A DNA stretch of 64,000 nt from Pardosa pseudoannulata. Its lineage: Eukaryota; Arthropoda; Arachnida; Araneae; Lycosidae. The stretch spans positions 63,260,230 through 63,324,229 of the forward strand of contig CM063503.1 of NCBI GenBank assembly GCA_032207245.1, in the 5' to 3' direction. A model generated the notes under the pieces. That model was not told the origin of the DNA, searched no databases, and saw nothing but the letters and a program-made list of their open reading frames with translations. Below, one piece after another: positions 1-11,209 of the stretch (positions are counted from its first letter, which is position 1; each line of letters begins with the position of its first letter). Position numbers and translations under genes: made by a program.

Positions 1-200
1 GAATTTATGTGCAATTTTCAGAAAATTATTAGGTTCTTGATAGCAAATACTACTGAAGGAAACTGAACAAGATTTAATGAATATCAATATTATAAACTTG
101 AAATTTATATTACTTTGGAGAATATTTACAAATATTATAACAAATATTAAAATAGCTAATACAAAATATATAACAAATAAACTTAGTGAAAAATACTTAC

Positions 201-255
201 ATTTGATGACTGACTAATTGAACTAACTAAATTACTTGGAGCACCATTTTGTACA
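201..255 (-). CDS. candidate internal coding exon of an unidentified gene
   Basis: On the minus strand a TTTTTAG acceptor (its AG lies at 256-257) is followed by 55 bases that stay open in one frame and end in a consensus GTAAGTATT donor immediately below 201. The first base completes an upstream codon and the remaining 54 give 18 residues, VQNGAPSNLVSSISQSSN, rich in Ser and Asn. No neighbouring exon was recognised within the window, so the rest of the gene would lie in 256-2846 or outside. The family is not recognised. A chance pairing of splice-like signals in AT-rich DNA is the main alternative. Confidence 0.35.
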
Positions 256-574
256 CTAAAAATATATATTTGTGAAATAACAGTATTAAAAATTGCTTTG
301 ACAATAAAACAAAAAACATATGTTAGATGATTTTTGTTTAAATTCTATTTTCTTTAATAGTAAAATGGTCCATAATTACCATATCAGTAAATATTAAAAT
401 TTCAGATTTATAATCACCTTTTTTTAATCAACCAAAAAGCTCTTATGCAAGCAGTGTAAATATTTTTTTTTATAAATACCATTTAAGCTATTATATAAAA
501 CACAGTGGTATTTACAGTTTAATATTAGATATTTTGTAATTAATTCTTGGCAAAACATACAATCTGTCTATATA
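256..574. other. AT-rich intergenic or intronic sequence, nothing recognised
   Basis: The stretch is AT-rich without a convincing reading frame, RNA gene or repeat boundary. If the exon at 201-255 is real this is its upstream intron. Confidence 0.4.
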
Positions 575-925
575 CAGAGTTCCCACTCTTTTTCCAGAAC
601 AAAAATTAAGGACTTTTTAAGGATTTTCTAAGGACCAAAGTAATTTTTTATAAGGACCTACTTAAAATACACGACATAATGGCACAAACCCTATCTCCTG
701 AGGAAAATATTTTAATGATTATGAACCAGACAAGGCATGTTCCATAAATGCCCTACAATATTTCAGAATTGAGTTTTAAAATACCCAAAAATTATTATAA
801 AATAAATCTATTTGATAAAACCTTATTTTGAAAAATGTACATTTAAAGTTTTTTGAGTGATCAAACTAAAAATAAATTGCGAATAAAAACATTATAAACA
901 GTACTGCCTGAGGACTGAAAAATGA

Positions 926-963
<38 letters not shown>

Positions 964-1375
964 CTGATTATACCCGGCATTGCCTGGGAAAGCAGAAAGT
1001 TTTAGACTTTTCTATTACATTCAATGTAAGAAAAATTAAACTTCCATAAGTAACTGAAATATCTACACACCTTCATCCACCATGCTTCGTTTAATTAAAA
1101 TCTGCAAGACTGTCAGCTATTAGGAAAGGGCAGCTGACTTTATACTTTAAACCTTTTAAGCATACGAAAGATTATATATTTGTCATATAAGAAAACTGAT
1201 AGGAAATCACACGAGACTGTGGATTTTGTCGATGGAGAAATTGATTACATTCCAATTTAAAAATTAAGGATTTTTTAAGGACCTTTGACAAAAATTAAGT
1301 AGTTTTAAGGGTCTTTAAAAATGAAATCTAAAATTAAGGAGTTCTTAAGGACTTTTAAGGACTGTGGGAATCCTG
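575..1375. mobile_element. TIR-bounded non-autonomous DNA element (MITE-like)
   Basis: The left end CAGAGTTCCCAC (575-586) is the inverted counterpart of the right end GTGGGAATCCTG (1364-1375), with ten of twelve positions pairing. Both ends are flanked by TATATA (569-574 and 1376-1381), a plausible target-site duplication although it is low in complexity. Just inside both ends are repeats of the type ATTAAGGACTTTTTAAGGA (about 605-660 and 1255-1365). No transposase is encoded. The superfamily is not certain because the AT-rich duplication hides its true length. Confidence 0.55.
929..1000. repeat. (AT)n array plus a CCCGGCATTGCCTGGG-type repeat piece
   Basis: An (AT)n run at 929-962 is followed by TAGCTGATTATACCCGGC and a near-palindromic ATTGCCTGGG segment. 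This combination looks like the end of a separate repeat nested inside the surrounding TIR element. The family is not identified. Confidence 0.4.
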
Positions 1376-2189
1376 TATATAAAATAAAGAAAATTTTAAA
1401 ATTTTTACAAAGCAAACCAACTTTATTATCTTTTATATACATTTGCCTTTTTGTCTTTACACTATCATTTTTAAAGAATTATTCATTGCTTCTTTACTTA
1501 TATGTGTCAGATACACTTACAATGTATAATACTTGACATTTAGTACCTTGACATTTAGTAATGAAATTTTCAATAATGTATTAAAATTGTTTAATTAAAA
1601 TAGTTTTATCTAACAAAGAAGCAAAGGCAGCAGCACAGATTTTACTGTATTTATTATACAATGTATCGTACATTATAACTGTGGCCAAATACATCTTAGT
1701 TAAGATGGTAGAATACCAGCCATAACCATACTACATTCCACTTTCTCGATGCTAAGGAGAAAAAATATTTTGCACCAGCATAGTTTAAAAATTTCCTTTT
1801 TTTTAATTAAAAAAAAGGGGCATAAAATTCTTTAGGGTTATGCGTGACTCTTAAATTTGTAGTGTTATTTACATTCAAAGAAGACTAAAGTTACATAATT
1901 TTAAATAGAATATATTTTTTAATTGTTTTTAAAACTCAGTCATGCAAAGCCCTGGAAATGTTTTTGCTCTACCATGTAGTAAAATGTGTTTACAAAAATC
2001 TTTTAAGTGCAAACTATTCAGAAGTAGAACAATTTTCCCCACAGGTTTATATGAAGCTAGAGCAATCCAGTATTGCCAGTACCCAATCACCTTAAGCGTG
2101 GTTCCCATAGCATTAAAAACTTAAATGCTTTTTTAAAATTAATGTATAATTTTGTATTGAATCTTTTAAAATTGAACAGATAGCTGATA
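1376..2189. other. AT-rich sequence, nothing recognised
   Basis: Only short spurious frames and homopolymer runs are present. No splice-bounded exon or repeat ends were found. Confidence 0.4.
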
Positions 2190-2500
2190 TTTTGTTTAAC
2201 CCTCCGAGTGGAAACACATCGGGGGAAAAAACTTTCCAATAAATTCGCTGGCCATTTACTCTGTCGGTGTGCAAAGCGGTTCGATGTATTTTTCCTTCCC
2301 CCATTTTCCAGCTGAAATGGAATACGGGAAACCCACCCTTGTTTATTGTTGCTTTACTTCCGGCTATAAATAATTCTCCTCCCAGAGAGACTGCCCCGAA
2401 GGTGTTCCATTGTAACCCGATACATGAGAAAGTACTATAGTCTTATCTATCGGTTTGACCCAAACGGGGTCTTTCTGTGAAGCTGTTTGCCTATGAGTTA
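2190..2500. other. GC-richer island, possible exon or decayed coding piece
   Basis: This patch stands out from its AT-rich surroundings. It contains ACTTCCGGC (near 2355), the complement of a good ETS-type motif GCCGGAAGT. A minus-strand frame around 2113-2304 is short and unrecognised; another minus frame has scattered Trp, Phe-Pro and Cys residues faintly like a THAP domain. I cannot assign a function, and it could be a promoter fragment, a decayed gene or part of a repeat. Confidence 0.2.
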
Positions 2501-2846
2501 AAAGTTTTTAGGATAGGTGTGCAAAAATGCCTGTAGAAAATATTTCTGTTACTGCAGCAATGTAGTTTTAAAATTCTTATACGAATTTATTAAGAGCCAT
2601 GTGTCTTTATAGTTTACTAACTTTCATTAGTTTTTATCGGGTACTGAAACTGAATTATGAAAACTTCTCTAAAATAAATAATACTGTTTCCGTACATTCG
2701 GAAAATATTTAAAAAATAAATAAATATATGTTAAAAAAATTACACAGAATTATTTAAAATATAGTTGTTTTAACAAGATTTAAAAAAAAACATTTAAATC
2801 TGTAAAACAACTTATAATTTTATAATCAACTCTGTTTTATATAACT

Positions 2847-2946
2847 NNNNNNNNNNNNNNNNNNNNNNNNNNNNNNNNNNNNNNNNNNNNNNNNNNNNNN
2901 NNNNNNNNNNNNNNNNNNNNNNNNNNNNNNNNNNNNNNNNNNNNNN
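2847..2946. other. assembly gap (100 N)
   Basis: One hundred N's, a conventional placeholder for a gap of unknown size. It cuts the integrase region of the adjacent minus-strand Ty3/gypsy element, so sequence on its two sides need not be contiguous. Confidence 0.98.
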
Positions 2947-4753
2947 AATCTTTACTTGTAAAAGCGGATCCTCGGTCTGAGACAATGCGAGCTGGGTTTC
3001 CAAAAATATTTTGCTGAAATTGTAGTTTTGAAATAGCTTCTTGTGTCGAAGTAGTTTTTACAGGATATATCCAAGTAAATTTTGTGAATGCGTCAATGAT
3101 AGTAAATAAATGTTGGTACTTTTTATTGGTTGATGGTAAGGGTCCTAAAAAATCAATATGGTAGGTGGAAAGAGGTATCGATTCTTTGGGAATTGGATTT
3201 AGAAATCCTTCTCCTTTTCCTCGTTTTCTATTACAAAGTATGCAGTCAATGCAATTATTAATTACTTTCTCAATTTTCTGTCTGGTTTTAGGGATGAAAT
3301 AATTTAAATTTAAGACTTCTTCGGTTTTTGAAACAGCAAAATGTCCTTTCTTGTGTATCTCTTTAATGATATCGAATTGCATTGCTTCTGGGATAACTAG
3401 AAGTTCTCGACCGTCTTTAAATTTGTACAGTACACCTTGTTTAACTAAATAATCACTATCTTGATTTTTGTCAATCATGTCTTTAATTGCTTGAAGGTGT
3501 TCATCATCGTTTTGTGCAACAACAATTTTTTGTGTGATCGAATCGTCTGATCGTGTTGTAACTAATGCTACGTTTCTACTAAGCGCGTCTACGTGTTTCA
3601 TTTTCGTTCCTGATCTATGTTCTATTGTGTAATCAAAGTCTTCGAGGAACATGGCCCATCTAGCAATCTTTGGAGTTAGGTCTTTTTTATCTAAAGTTTT
3701 TTGGAATGCACTACAATCGGTTACAATTTTGAATTTAGAGCCTAACAGATAGTGCCTGAATTTTTTAACTGCTTCTATAACAGCAAGAGCCTCTAATTCG
3801 TAACTGCACAGTTTTTCCTGCTGCAACGTTGTTTTTTTGCTCATGTACTCGACAGGATAATATTTACCGTCGTGTGACAACTGAAGTAATACAGCCCCGA
3901 ATCCTTTACTGCTTGCATCAGTGTGCAACTCTAAAGGAGATCCTTGTTTAAATGTACGTAAAAGTGGGTTGTTAGAGAGAATTTCTTTTAATCTACAAAA
4001 TGCTTCTCGTTGTTCTAATCCAAATTTAAATTCTGTATCGTTCCGGAGTAAGTCACTAAGGGGTTTAGCAATTTCGGCATATCCAGGGATAAACTTTCGA
4101 AAATATCCCATGAGTCCTAGAAAGCTCTGTACTTGTTTGCAATTATTTGGCTGGGGAAAATTTCGAACTGCTTTGGTCTTAGAAGGAGATGGTTGAATTG
4201 TTCCGTTTTCTAAAACATGTCCTAAAAATTCAATCTTACGTTTTAAGAACTGGCACTTTTTAAAATTAATCTGTAATCCATACTCCGAAGCTCTAGTAAA
4301 TACTTTATGTAATTTTTCTAAACATTCGTTCTCATCTTTTGCGGGTATTATCAAATCGTCCATGTAAATAAGTAAAGTTCCATCTTTTAATAATTCTCGA
4401 AAGACGGTGTATATGTATCTTTGGAACATACTTGGACTGTTGCATAAGCCAAAAGGTACTTTCAGAAATTCATAAATACCATTATGCGTCACGAACGCTG
4501 TGTACTTAGTGCTATTCTCATCTATGTCTACGTGGAAAAACCCATTTTTGAGATCTAATGTACTGAACACTTTAGCGTGTTCCAAACGGTCTAGAATATC
4601 AGATATCAGTGGCAGAGGGAATTTATCTTTTACAATTTTCTTATTTAATTTTCTATAATCAATACAAAGCCTGTAGGAGTTATCTTTCTTTTTACACAAC
4701 ACTACCGGAGCAGCATAATCCGAACTACTCTCTTTAATTATACCATCGTTGAG
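2947..4753 (-). pseudogene. Ty3/gypsy Pol: reverse transcriptase, RNase H, partial integrase
   Basis: The reverse transcriptase begins directly after the TAG at 4754-4756; the residues next to that stop (IEQ before it, LNDGIIKES after it) are the usual N-terminal RT segment, so the stop sits inside RT. The IDYRKLN motif and the catalytic box YMDD (codons 4355-4366) are present. RNase H follows with a TDASSKGFGAVL motif near 3910. The integrase has the HHCC zinc region (near 3350-3230), the first Asp in HIDFLGPL and the second in SDRGSAFTS, after which the gap at 2847-2946 removes the catalytic Glu and C-terminus. In the family these enzymes copy element RNA to DNA and insert it into the genome. 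Not functional as it stands. Confidence 0.88.
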
Positions 4754-6592
4754 CTATTGTTCAATCTGAGCGTCAATGATTTTCTGTTCCTTAAAAGCGA
4801 ATCTACGCGGATTTTGAGAGATTGGTATATCGTCATTCAACACTATTTTCATTTTTAAATCAAGTGTTTTGGTTTTAACTGCCTTATATCCCTTAATCAA
4901 ATCGAATAATTTATTCTTTATCATAGTGTCAGCAACATGTGATAAATCTAACTCATCTATATTTATTGCATTCGCTAAACAAAACAAGAATTCATTTCCT
5001 CCTCTTGCTGACGCCAGCACAAGCTCAGAATCCAGACATAGCGGAGCAGGTGTTTCCGTTATTTTTTCGTTAGTTGAAACTCTGTGGTTAATCTTAGTGT
5101 AACTGACAAAAAATGAATTCCTTTTTCCCAGGACTTCAACGCCCTTTTCATTAATTGAAATATTTAGTTTATTAATCACATCCGTCCCAATAATTACTTC
5201 ATGACATAATTTTCTGAGAACATAAATATCAGTTTCAATTACACATTTATCAAAGGATATTTCGGAATGAAAGAACCCAATAGGTGAAACTTCTTCACTT
5301 CCGATTCCCGTCAAAAATATAGTACTGAAAGTTAACTTAGGTGACCCAATTTTAACATAGAAATCGTAACTCATTAATGAAAGTTCTGATCCTGAATCAC
5401 ACAGTACACTTACATTTACACCTTGAACTTCAGCTTTCATTTCGATTCTGTTACAGCCATTTATTGTTTTTGAAATTAAAGATTCTTTCTTTTCGTCACA
5501 CATATTAGAGGTATGTCCAAATTTTGAACATTTAAAACATTTGGGACCCTCTTTTTTATTTACACAATCTGAAGATTTATGACCAAATAAATTACAATTA
5601 TAACAGCGCATCTTTGGCTTATCATTTCTTGAACCATTACTATAATTAAATTTCATTCTTGACTTAAAATCATTATTCCGAGCACGGATAATTGATGCTG
5701 ATTTCCCGGAATCTTTATTCAGTAATTCCTTATTAATATTTTCAGCTGTATGTACGTTTACATTGGTTCCCTTTCTGAAATTATGTCTCGCGGTTTCGTA
5801 TTCATCCAGTTTATTAACTAATTCATCGATATTTTTAATCTTGGACAAGTCATCTAAAAAATGTTCACGAGCATCAGGAGGTATTCTTTGTTTTATTTGA
5901 TCTGTGACCAAAAGTTCCTTTAAATTTTCAAAAGTTTCGACTTCTAAACCAATAATCCATTCTTCGAAGTAATTTTTGAGCTCAAAAGCGAAATCGCGCC
6001 ATGAGGCGGACGATTGTTTCTTGTGATGAACAAATTTTTGTCTAAATTGTTCAGGGGTCAACTTAAAGCGTTTCAAAAGCAACTTTTTAATGTGATCATA
6101 CTCATTAGCCGACGGATCGGGTTCTCGAGCAATAATGCTTACAATTTCTAATGGAAGCAACGGGAGTAAATGCGTAACCCAATCTTCTTTAGGAATTTCG
6201 ATTCGACTGATTTGCCTTTCAAATAATTTCAAATAAACACTTATGTCACCGGACATATCATAACGTGTCATTAGTTTCAACAAATTCTGTTTTTTTAAAC
6301 CGGATGGCGAAACCGAAACATCGCTAATTTTTTTAGTATTTAATTACAATTCACGTTTTTTGAGTTCAAATTCACGATTTGCTGCTGCTTCCTCTTTTCT
6401 TAATTTTTCTTTTTCTTGTCTTTCAACAGTAATAATATCTAATCGATCTTTACAAAAGTTCTCATCATAAGTTTTGGAACCGGTAATGATTTTAATTAAA
6501 TCAGCGACTTTAGCATCATCTGCAGCATCTAGTCCTAGCTCATCAATTAAAGTTAGCAAATCAATTTTACGTGCTCTCGACAAAAATGCCAT
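4754..6592 (-). pseudogene. Ty3/gypsy Gag and protease, one internal nonsense codon
   Basis: The frame starts at ATG 6592 (MAFLSRARKIDLLTLIDELG) and runs to the TAG at 4754-4756. A single TAA at 6344-6346 interrupts a Glu/Lys/Arg-rich stretch, and the same frame resumes at once. Two CCHC zinc knuckles, CYNCNLFGHKSSDC and CFKCSKFGHTSNMC, lie near 5610-5500 and mark the RNA-binding nucleocapsid. They are followed by an aspartic protease with LCDSGSELSLMS near 5410-5370 and a later IGTDVINKL segment. Gag packages the element RNA and the protease matures the polyprotein. There is no frameshift signal between Gag and Pol because both share one frame. Confidence 0.87.
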
Positions 6593-6739
6593 CTCTATTT
6601 ACTTATTCAAAAACGAAAGCAAAATGTTTTGTACTCACAGAATTGCCGGTCTTCTTTCAAGACGCAAAATCCACTTCATGGAACATCCATATCAAGCAAA
6701 ATTCCACATCACATAACATCCATATCAAGCAAGATCCAC

Positions 6740-6757
6740 ATCCAGGACGAACCCCCA
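6740..6757 (-). other. primer-binding site, tRNA-Pro-like
   Basis: On the minus strand this reads TGGGGGTTCGTCCTGGAT, starting four bases inside the LTR edge, where a primer-binding site must lie. It differs at two positions from the tRNA-Pro primer site TGGGGGCTCGTCCGGGAT known from gammaretroviruses. The tRNA 3' end would prime minus-strand DNA synthesis. Confidence 0.7.
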
Positions 6758-6761
6758 AAAT

Positions 6762-7082
6762 TGTGGGAGATTTATTCCCACGGTGAAAAGATGCTCCAAA
6801 GCTTAACAAACACTAACTTATTTAATTAAAACTATTTACAACTTATGTACAAATTATATGGTGTCTAGGGAATGAGAGTTGACATCGGTGCCCGTCTGGC
6901 ATAACATAAGCGCCCGTCTTGGCGATCAGTCAGTAGTGCCGTCTGCACTCGGTACTGTCCAGCTTAAGTCTGTCAATCTCGGCGTTCCACTCGGGAGGGT
7001 TGTTGCCATACTGTAGAATGAAAAGTTCGTTTGCTCTAAGCGCGCATCAAATCTGGTGTTTGATGTCATCCAGGCTCCCACA
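6762..7082 (-). repeat. 5' LTR of the Ty3/gypsy element (321 bp)
   Basis: The segment is bounded by a perfect 8-bp terminal inverted repeat, TGTGGGAG at 6762-6769 and CTCCCACA at 7075-7082, giving the TG...CA ends of an LTR. It lies next to the primer-binding site. The outer edge abuts a (TA)n array, so the target-site duplication cannot be read, and the partner LTR is absent from the assembly. Confidence 0.82.

Positions 7083-7090
<8 letters not shown>

Positions 7091-7132
<42 letters not shown>
7091..7132. repeat. (TA)n microsatellite
   Basis: About 21 TA units immediately outside the LTR at 6762-7082. The retrotransposon may have inserted into or beside this array. Confidence 0.95.
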
Positions 7133-7135
<3 letters not shown>

Positions 7136-7413
7136 CATTGAAGCACATATTGAAAATATTTTATCCCATTCACTACTTGGGTCACCTTTCAAAATAATGC
7201 TAAAATAATATTACAGATACAATTATATACTACTGAAAAGAGAAAAATGATTTCTGGTATTTTTCTTTTATAAATTAATATATTTCTCAGAATCATTTTC
7301 ACACAAATTATCTTCACCATTTTCTAATCTTTGAAAGTTATACACCCAGAAGGTTATAGGTAGTGTATAAAACTAGAATTTTTACAAAGCTCTAAATTTT
7401 AATTTTTTAATGA
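7133..7413. other. AT-rich spacer, nothing recognised
   Basis: No coding frame or repeat boundary was identified. Confidence 0.4.
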
Positions 7414-7417
7414 TATA

Positions 7418-8106
7418 GGGCACGGGCACTCAGCTGATCGCTGAGATCGCCGAGCCCTAACAACCATTCTGGTAGGCACGCTAACTCGTTGCTATGGACG
7501 TTTACATGTAAACAGTCTTATTTTAATGTCGTGGTATTTCTTTCAGTTACAAATTTTGAGAATTATTTTTTTGTAATTATAATCATCACATATTGAAAAA
7601 AAAACTGAATAGGAGGAATTCATCGAAAGATTATTTATAACTGTAAACCGAAGGTTTTTTTCCGACCGGCACGTTAACATGTTTCTTTGCTTATTGATAG
7701 TAAGTAACATAAAAAGATTGTGCTTTTTTTATGTCGCCATAGGAAATTGCTGGTAATTTGTCAATATCCGTTTCCCAGTCTTTTATAATATATGGATCTA
7801 TATTACTTATTACAGATATTTTATCCAAATACCGCTTCTTTGACAGTTGATCTAAATTCTTCAAGTAATCATTCATTTTCAGTTATAAACACTAAGTTAT
7901 ACTAAACACTAAGTTACTCAGTTATAACTCTTCAGCACACAAGTGAACAACGTGCGAACCACAACGTACCACCAACGTGCGAAGTTCAAGCTGTGATCCA
8001 CGTGTTTTTCAATCAGTGCAGTTTTTCAATTAGCTTGACCCCCAGCATTGTTGCTATGATGGTTGCCAAGTGACGTAGGTACCCGTGACGTCAGGAGCCC
8101 GTGCCC
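7418..8106. mobile_element. TIR element with an internal protein-coding fragment
   Basis: Left end GGGCACGGGC (7418-7427) is perfectly inverted at the right end GCCCGTGCCC, and both ends are flanked by TATA (7414-7417 and 8107-8110), so the duplication is TA or TATA. The 689 bp between them include a minus-strand reading frame (7691-7876) but no recognisable transposase. The inner ends are moderately GC-rich and include GACGTCA-like steps near the right end. It is best described as a non-autonomous DNA element, perhaps one that captured a gene piece. Confidence 0.6.
7691..7876 (-). pseudogene. fragment resembling the N-terminus of SWIM/YqaJ-type element proteins
   Basis: The 61-residue frame begins MNDYLKNLDQLSKKRYLDKI and contains IDPYIIKDW and LPAISYGDI. 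The spacing of 'KRYLDKI...DPY...W...D...LPAISYGDI' is like the opening of metazoan proteins with SWIM zinc fingers and YqaJ-like nucleases that are spread with mobile elements. That is recalled family knowledge, not a search result. A GT in TATGTTACTTAC near the end could be a splice donor, so this may be a first exon rather than a broken gene. The following ~300 bases on that strand show no continuation. Confidence 0.35.
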
Positions 8107-8110
8107 TATA

Positions 8111-8966
8111 CTTGAGAAGATAAATTAGAAAAGTTCATAATTTATAATGACAATTTTAGAATAAGTTACTGTTGGTTTGTTAAACTACATTTCAGCTATT
8201 TTGAATACATTATATAAACAAAATGTATCAGGTTTGCAAGATTAAACTTTTTACTTTCATAATTACATTGAACTTACAAATTAGTAAATAATATTAAAAT
8301 TTTACTTTTAAGAGGTAAAACTAAATGGTATTCAAGATTTAGATTTATATTATATTAAGTACTTCTGACATTAAGTTGTAAAACTTTACAGAAATCTAAG
8401 GAAATACAGCTGAGAACCTTGGAATAAATTACATCAAAACAACTGTGTACATTATTAATAAAGAGATTATTATTATATAGATATCTCATAACTAAATTAT
8501 TATTATTATATAGTTATACAATATATTATACAGTTATTATATAATTATACCATAGAGATAACATTCACAACCTCAAATAACAGGAAATTAAATAAAAACA
8601 CCATACATACAATTACACATGAAATATATGCAATAATGCTATTATTATGTAGAATATCTTGCTTACTTTTATACAACTCACAATACTATTATTAATTCTA
8701 CTACTTATCTGAAATTCTTGGAACCTGAAGTAGCATTCAGTCAGTTTCTCAAATCTCTAAGACAAATAACGGGAAACAGCACATTTATTCCGCCTTTTTA
8801 GCATGCATTTATAAAAAACTGACCGTTGTTAAAAGATTTTACCATATTCTGCCTTTTAATCTGATCTATAAATAAAGTAATTAATAAAACTTTAGATAAA
8901 TCTGCTGATCTCATCGACAAAACTTAGAAATCCGGCATTTAATCATCAGCTATATAAACACACAAT
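8111..8966. other. AT-rich sequence, nothing recognised
   Basis: Low-complexity TTATTATTA and ATATA stretches around 8450-8560; no gene or element ends seen. Confidence 0.4.
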
Positions 8967-9099
8967 TCATGGCGACAGTTTGGCTACTAATTTGACGTTG
9001 CCAATATGGTTACTATTATGATTAAATTTGGCATTTGCTATGCCAAGCGTATCAAGGGTTGCCACAGCATCTTTCGGTGAAACGGTACCGAAATAGATT

Positions 9100-9262
9100 T
9101 TCAAGTCCATGCGCATGCGCATTAGAGCAAAACAGGAAGAAAACGACATAAAAATACGGGTAAGTCCGCGAGCATGCGCACATAGCTGGGTACCGATTCA
9201 CTGTGCAGAGGAGAGTCTGTGTCCAGCAAACCTCCAACTCCGACGCATGCGCATTTGATGTC
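9100..9262. promoter_or_regulatory. CpG-rich cluster of NRF1-like GCGCATGCGC motifs
   Basis: Within about 150 bases there are CATGCGCATGCGCATT (9108-9124), GAGCATGCGCACA (about 9170) and CGCATGCGCATTT (about 9243), all matching the palindromic NRF1 core GCGCATGCGC in whole or part. Local GC content is far above the surroundings. The segment 9197-9262 reappears inverted at 12981-13036. No first exon is certain next to it. It could be an old promoter carried in a repeat rather than an active one. Confidence 0.35.
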
Positions 9263-9299
9263 TACCCCCAAAAGAGAAAGAAACAGTCAATCTCCCATC

Positions 9300-10970
9300 T
9301 CAGTACAGGTGTCAATATTTGGCGCAGTATCGAAAGTTTGGCAAATCAATTTTGAAATATTTTTTACGCATACCTTAATGCTTTACTCTTTATATTAATT
9401 TCGGAATTAGGACATCCAATGTATGACTTCTTACAACACTTATATATTCATATTTTATTCTTAAATAGAAGACAAAAAAAAACTGCATTTTTAATATCAA
9501 TTATACAGTAGTTATCATTTTTGGATGGATTTATTCTGTTGTTTACAATCCTCAAAGTGCTAATGACAAATTAAGAAGATTAGAAATTTAGAATATGTTG
9601 CAAATAAAAATTATCTTGACATGCATTTAACATTATAACAGATTTCATTCCTTTCAGTCAGTTATTTAAGTGTACAAGTGATACAAAAATATTAATTTGA
9701 TGAGACCCTAGCTGTCAAATTATGTACAAATAACTATATATTCATATCTTAACTATTTAAAAATTAATCTAGAATTTCTCAATTTTATTCAGCAATTTTT
9801 AAATTTTTTCTACAGAGTTCAAACTATGTTTTACACTATGTATATACAACCAGAATAAATAGACTAATTACTTTATAGCAAAATTTACTTTTACTGCTCA
9901 GTAGAATTAAACATAGTGTTAAAATATTTTTTTCCCAAAGGATGTTTATTCTTTAAAACTTTGATAAATTTTTCCATATCCATTATTTTACCCTTTTAGA
10001 GTTATTAAACTTTTAGTAAATAACAAAAAATCATTAACTTTAATGAGGTTAAGTTAATGGATAAATAAATATAACCTCATAAAAGTTAATGAATTTTTTA
10101 GTGGAAAATGCTCTAACAGCTATTTGTAAATTTATGGATATCTATATCCACTGCTCTATAGTCTATGTGGCAAATAGACATGATATCATTTATGTAATAT
10201 TTTTACTACTCTAATTAGCTGTGTGAATAGGCCTTTCAAAAATTATGCACTTCGAATTTAAATTGTCATATGTTGATAAACTGCCCCCTATGCCAGGAAT
10301 TTCCTAACAACATTTCTAGGATATGTGTAATTGACAAATTATGTTACAAAAAACATCCAATTTTTAGTTAATTTGATGCATATTTTATTTATCAAAGTAT
10401 AATTTTATCTTTATATGATAATATAACAAATTATAACAAAACATTATTAAACAATGTTATACAAAAATTTATGACCCATGGGTTTTTATTGATATAAATT
10501 AATGGTATTAAATAATTATCTCTTTAATAAGGATATGTTATGAAGAAAATGTTAGTTTGTATATTTGTTGGTGCTAATTAAAACATTGTTATAGATATAA
10601 ATTTCCTGAAATTACAACATCATTTATAAAATTTCTCTTCATTTTGTGTGAAAATGCATTTATTTACAGAGATATAACTTATTTAAAGAATCAAACCAAC
10701 ATAGTTATTTAAATAAAATTTTGATTAACTCTTTCATATTGAAACATTTAAAAAAAGATGAAACTTAAAATCTCTGTGCAGATAACAAATCTGAACAAAC
10801 TTGAATAATTGAATTTTTATTCAAAATGTTTATTTCTTTTGCATTGCTTTTTTACATTACAACTTTTTATTATCTATTAGTTTATGTATTTTTTATCTCA
10901 CTTATAAATGAAACCTAAATCATTCAGAAGAATAAAATAAATAAATTTATATACACACACATATTTGAAC
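9300..10970. other. AT-rich sequence with one inverted repeat
   Basis: No gene, RNA or large element was recognised. The only structured part is the inverted repeat at 10032-10091. Confidence 0.45.
10032..10091. repeat. 20-bp inverted repeat, 20-base spacer
   Basis: CATTAACTTTAATGAGGTTA (10032-10051) pairs with TAACCTCATAAAAGTTAATG (10072-10091) at 19 of 20 positions. It may be a small fold-back element or the ends of a decayed MITE. Confidence 0.6.
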
Positions 10971-10979
10971 ATTTGTGTG

Positions 10980-11038
<59 letters not shown>
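10980..11038. repeat. (TA)n microsatellite
   Basis: About 28 TA units in an AT-rich intergenic stretch, with a short ACACAC run just upstream. Confidence 0.95.
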
Positions 11039-11041
<3 letters not shown>

Positions 11042-11209
11042 CAAAATATAGGAAGTAACCAGCAAATTTTATTTAATGCAAAAATACAAATTTCATGTTG
11101 CAATATAAAATTTAAACATAATGAAAACAGAATTTTCTCAATATTATTAATGTTTATAATCAGTCATAGAATGTAAATACAGCACTTCTTTATTTAAATG
11201 TGTGAAACT

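Larger units (their letters stand above)
2947..7082 (-). mobile_element. Ty3/gypsy LTR retrotransposon, 3' end lost at gap
   Basis: Reading on the minus strand the order is LTR (7082-6762), primer-binding site (6757-6740), gag, protease, reverse transcriptase, RNase H and integrase, the Ty3/gypsy order. gag through integrase lies in a single reading frame from 6592 down to the gap, interrupted only by TAA at 6344-6346 and TAG at 4754-4756. The integrase ends after its second catalytic aspartate because of the gap, and no 3' LTR starting TGTGGGAG is seen below it. The copy is therefore incomplete as assembled and carries two inactivating stops. Confidence 0.9.

Noticed and set aside
1321..1536. 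A 71-codon frame starting MKSKIKEFLRTFKDCGNPVY
   Set aside because: It begins inside the TIR element's AAGGACTTTTAAGGAC repeats and crosses the element border.
4754..4756. Programmed TAG readthrough between protease and RT
   Set aside because: The stop lies within the RT N-terminal sequence with family-typical residues on both sides, and another nonsense codon exists in Gag; mutation is simpler.
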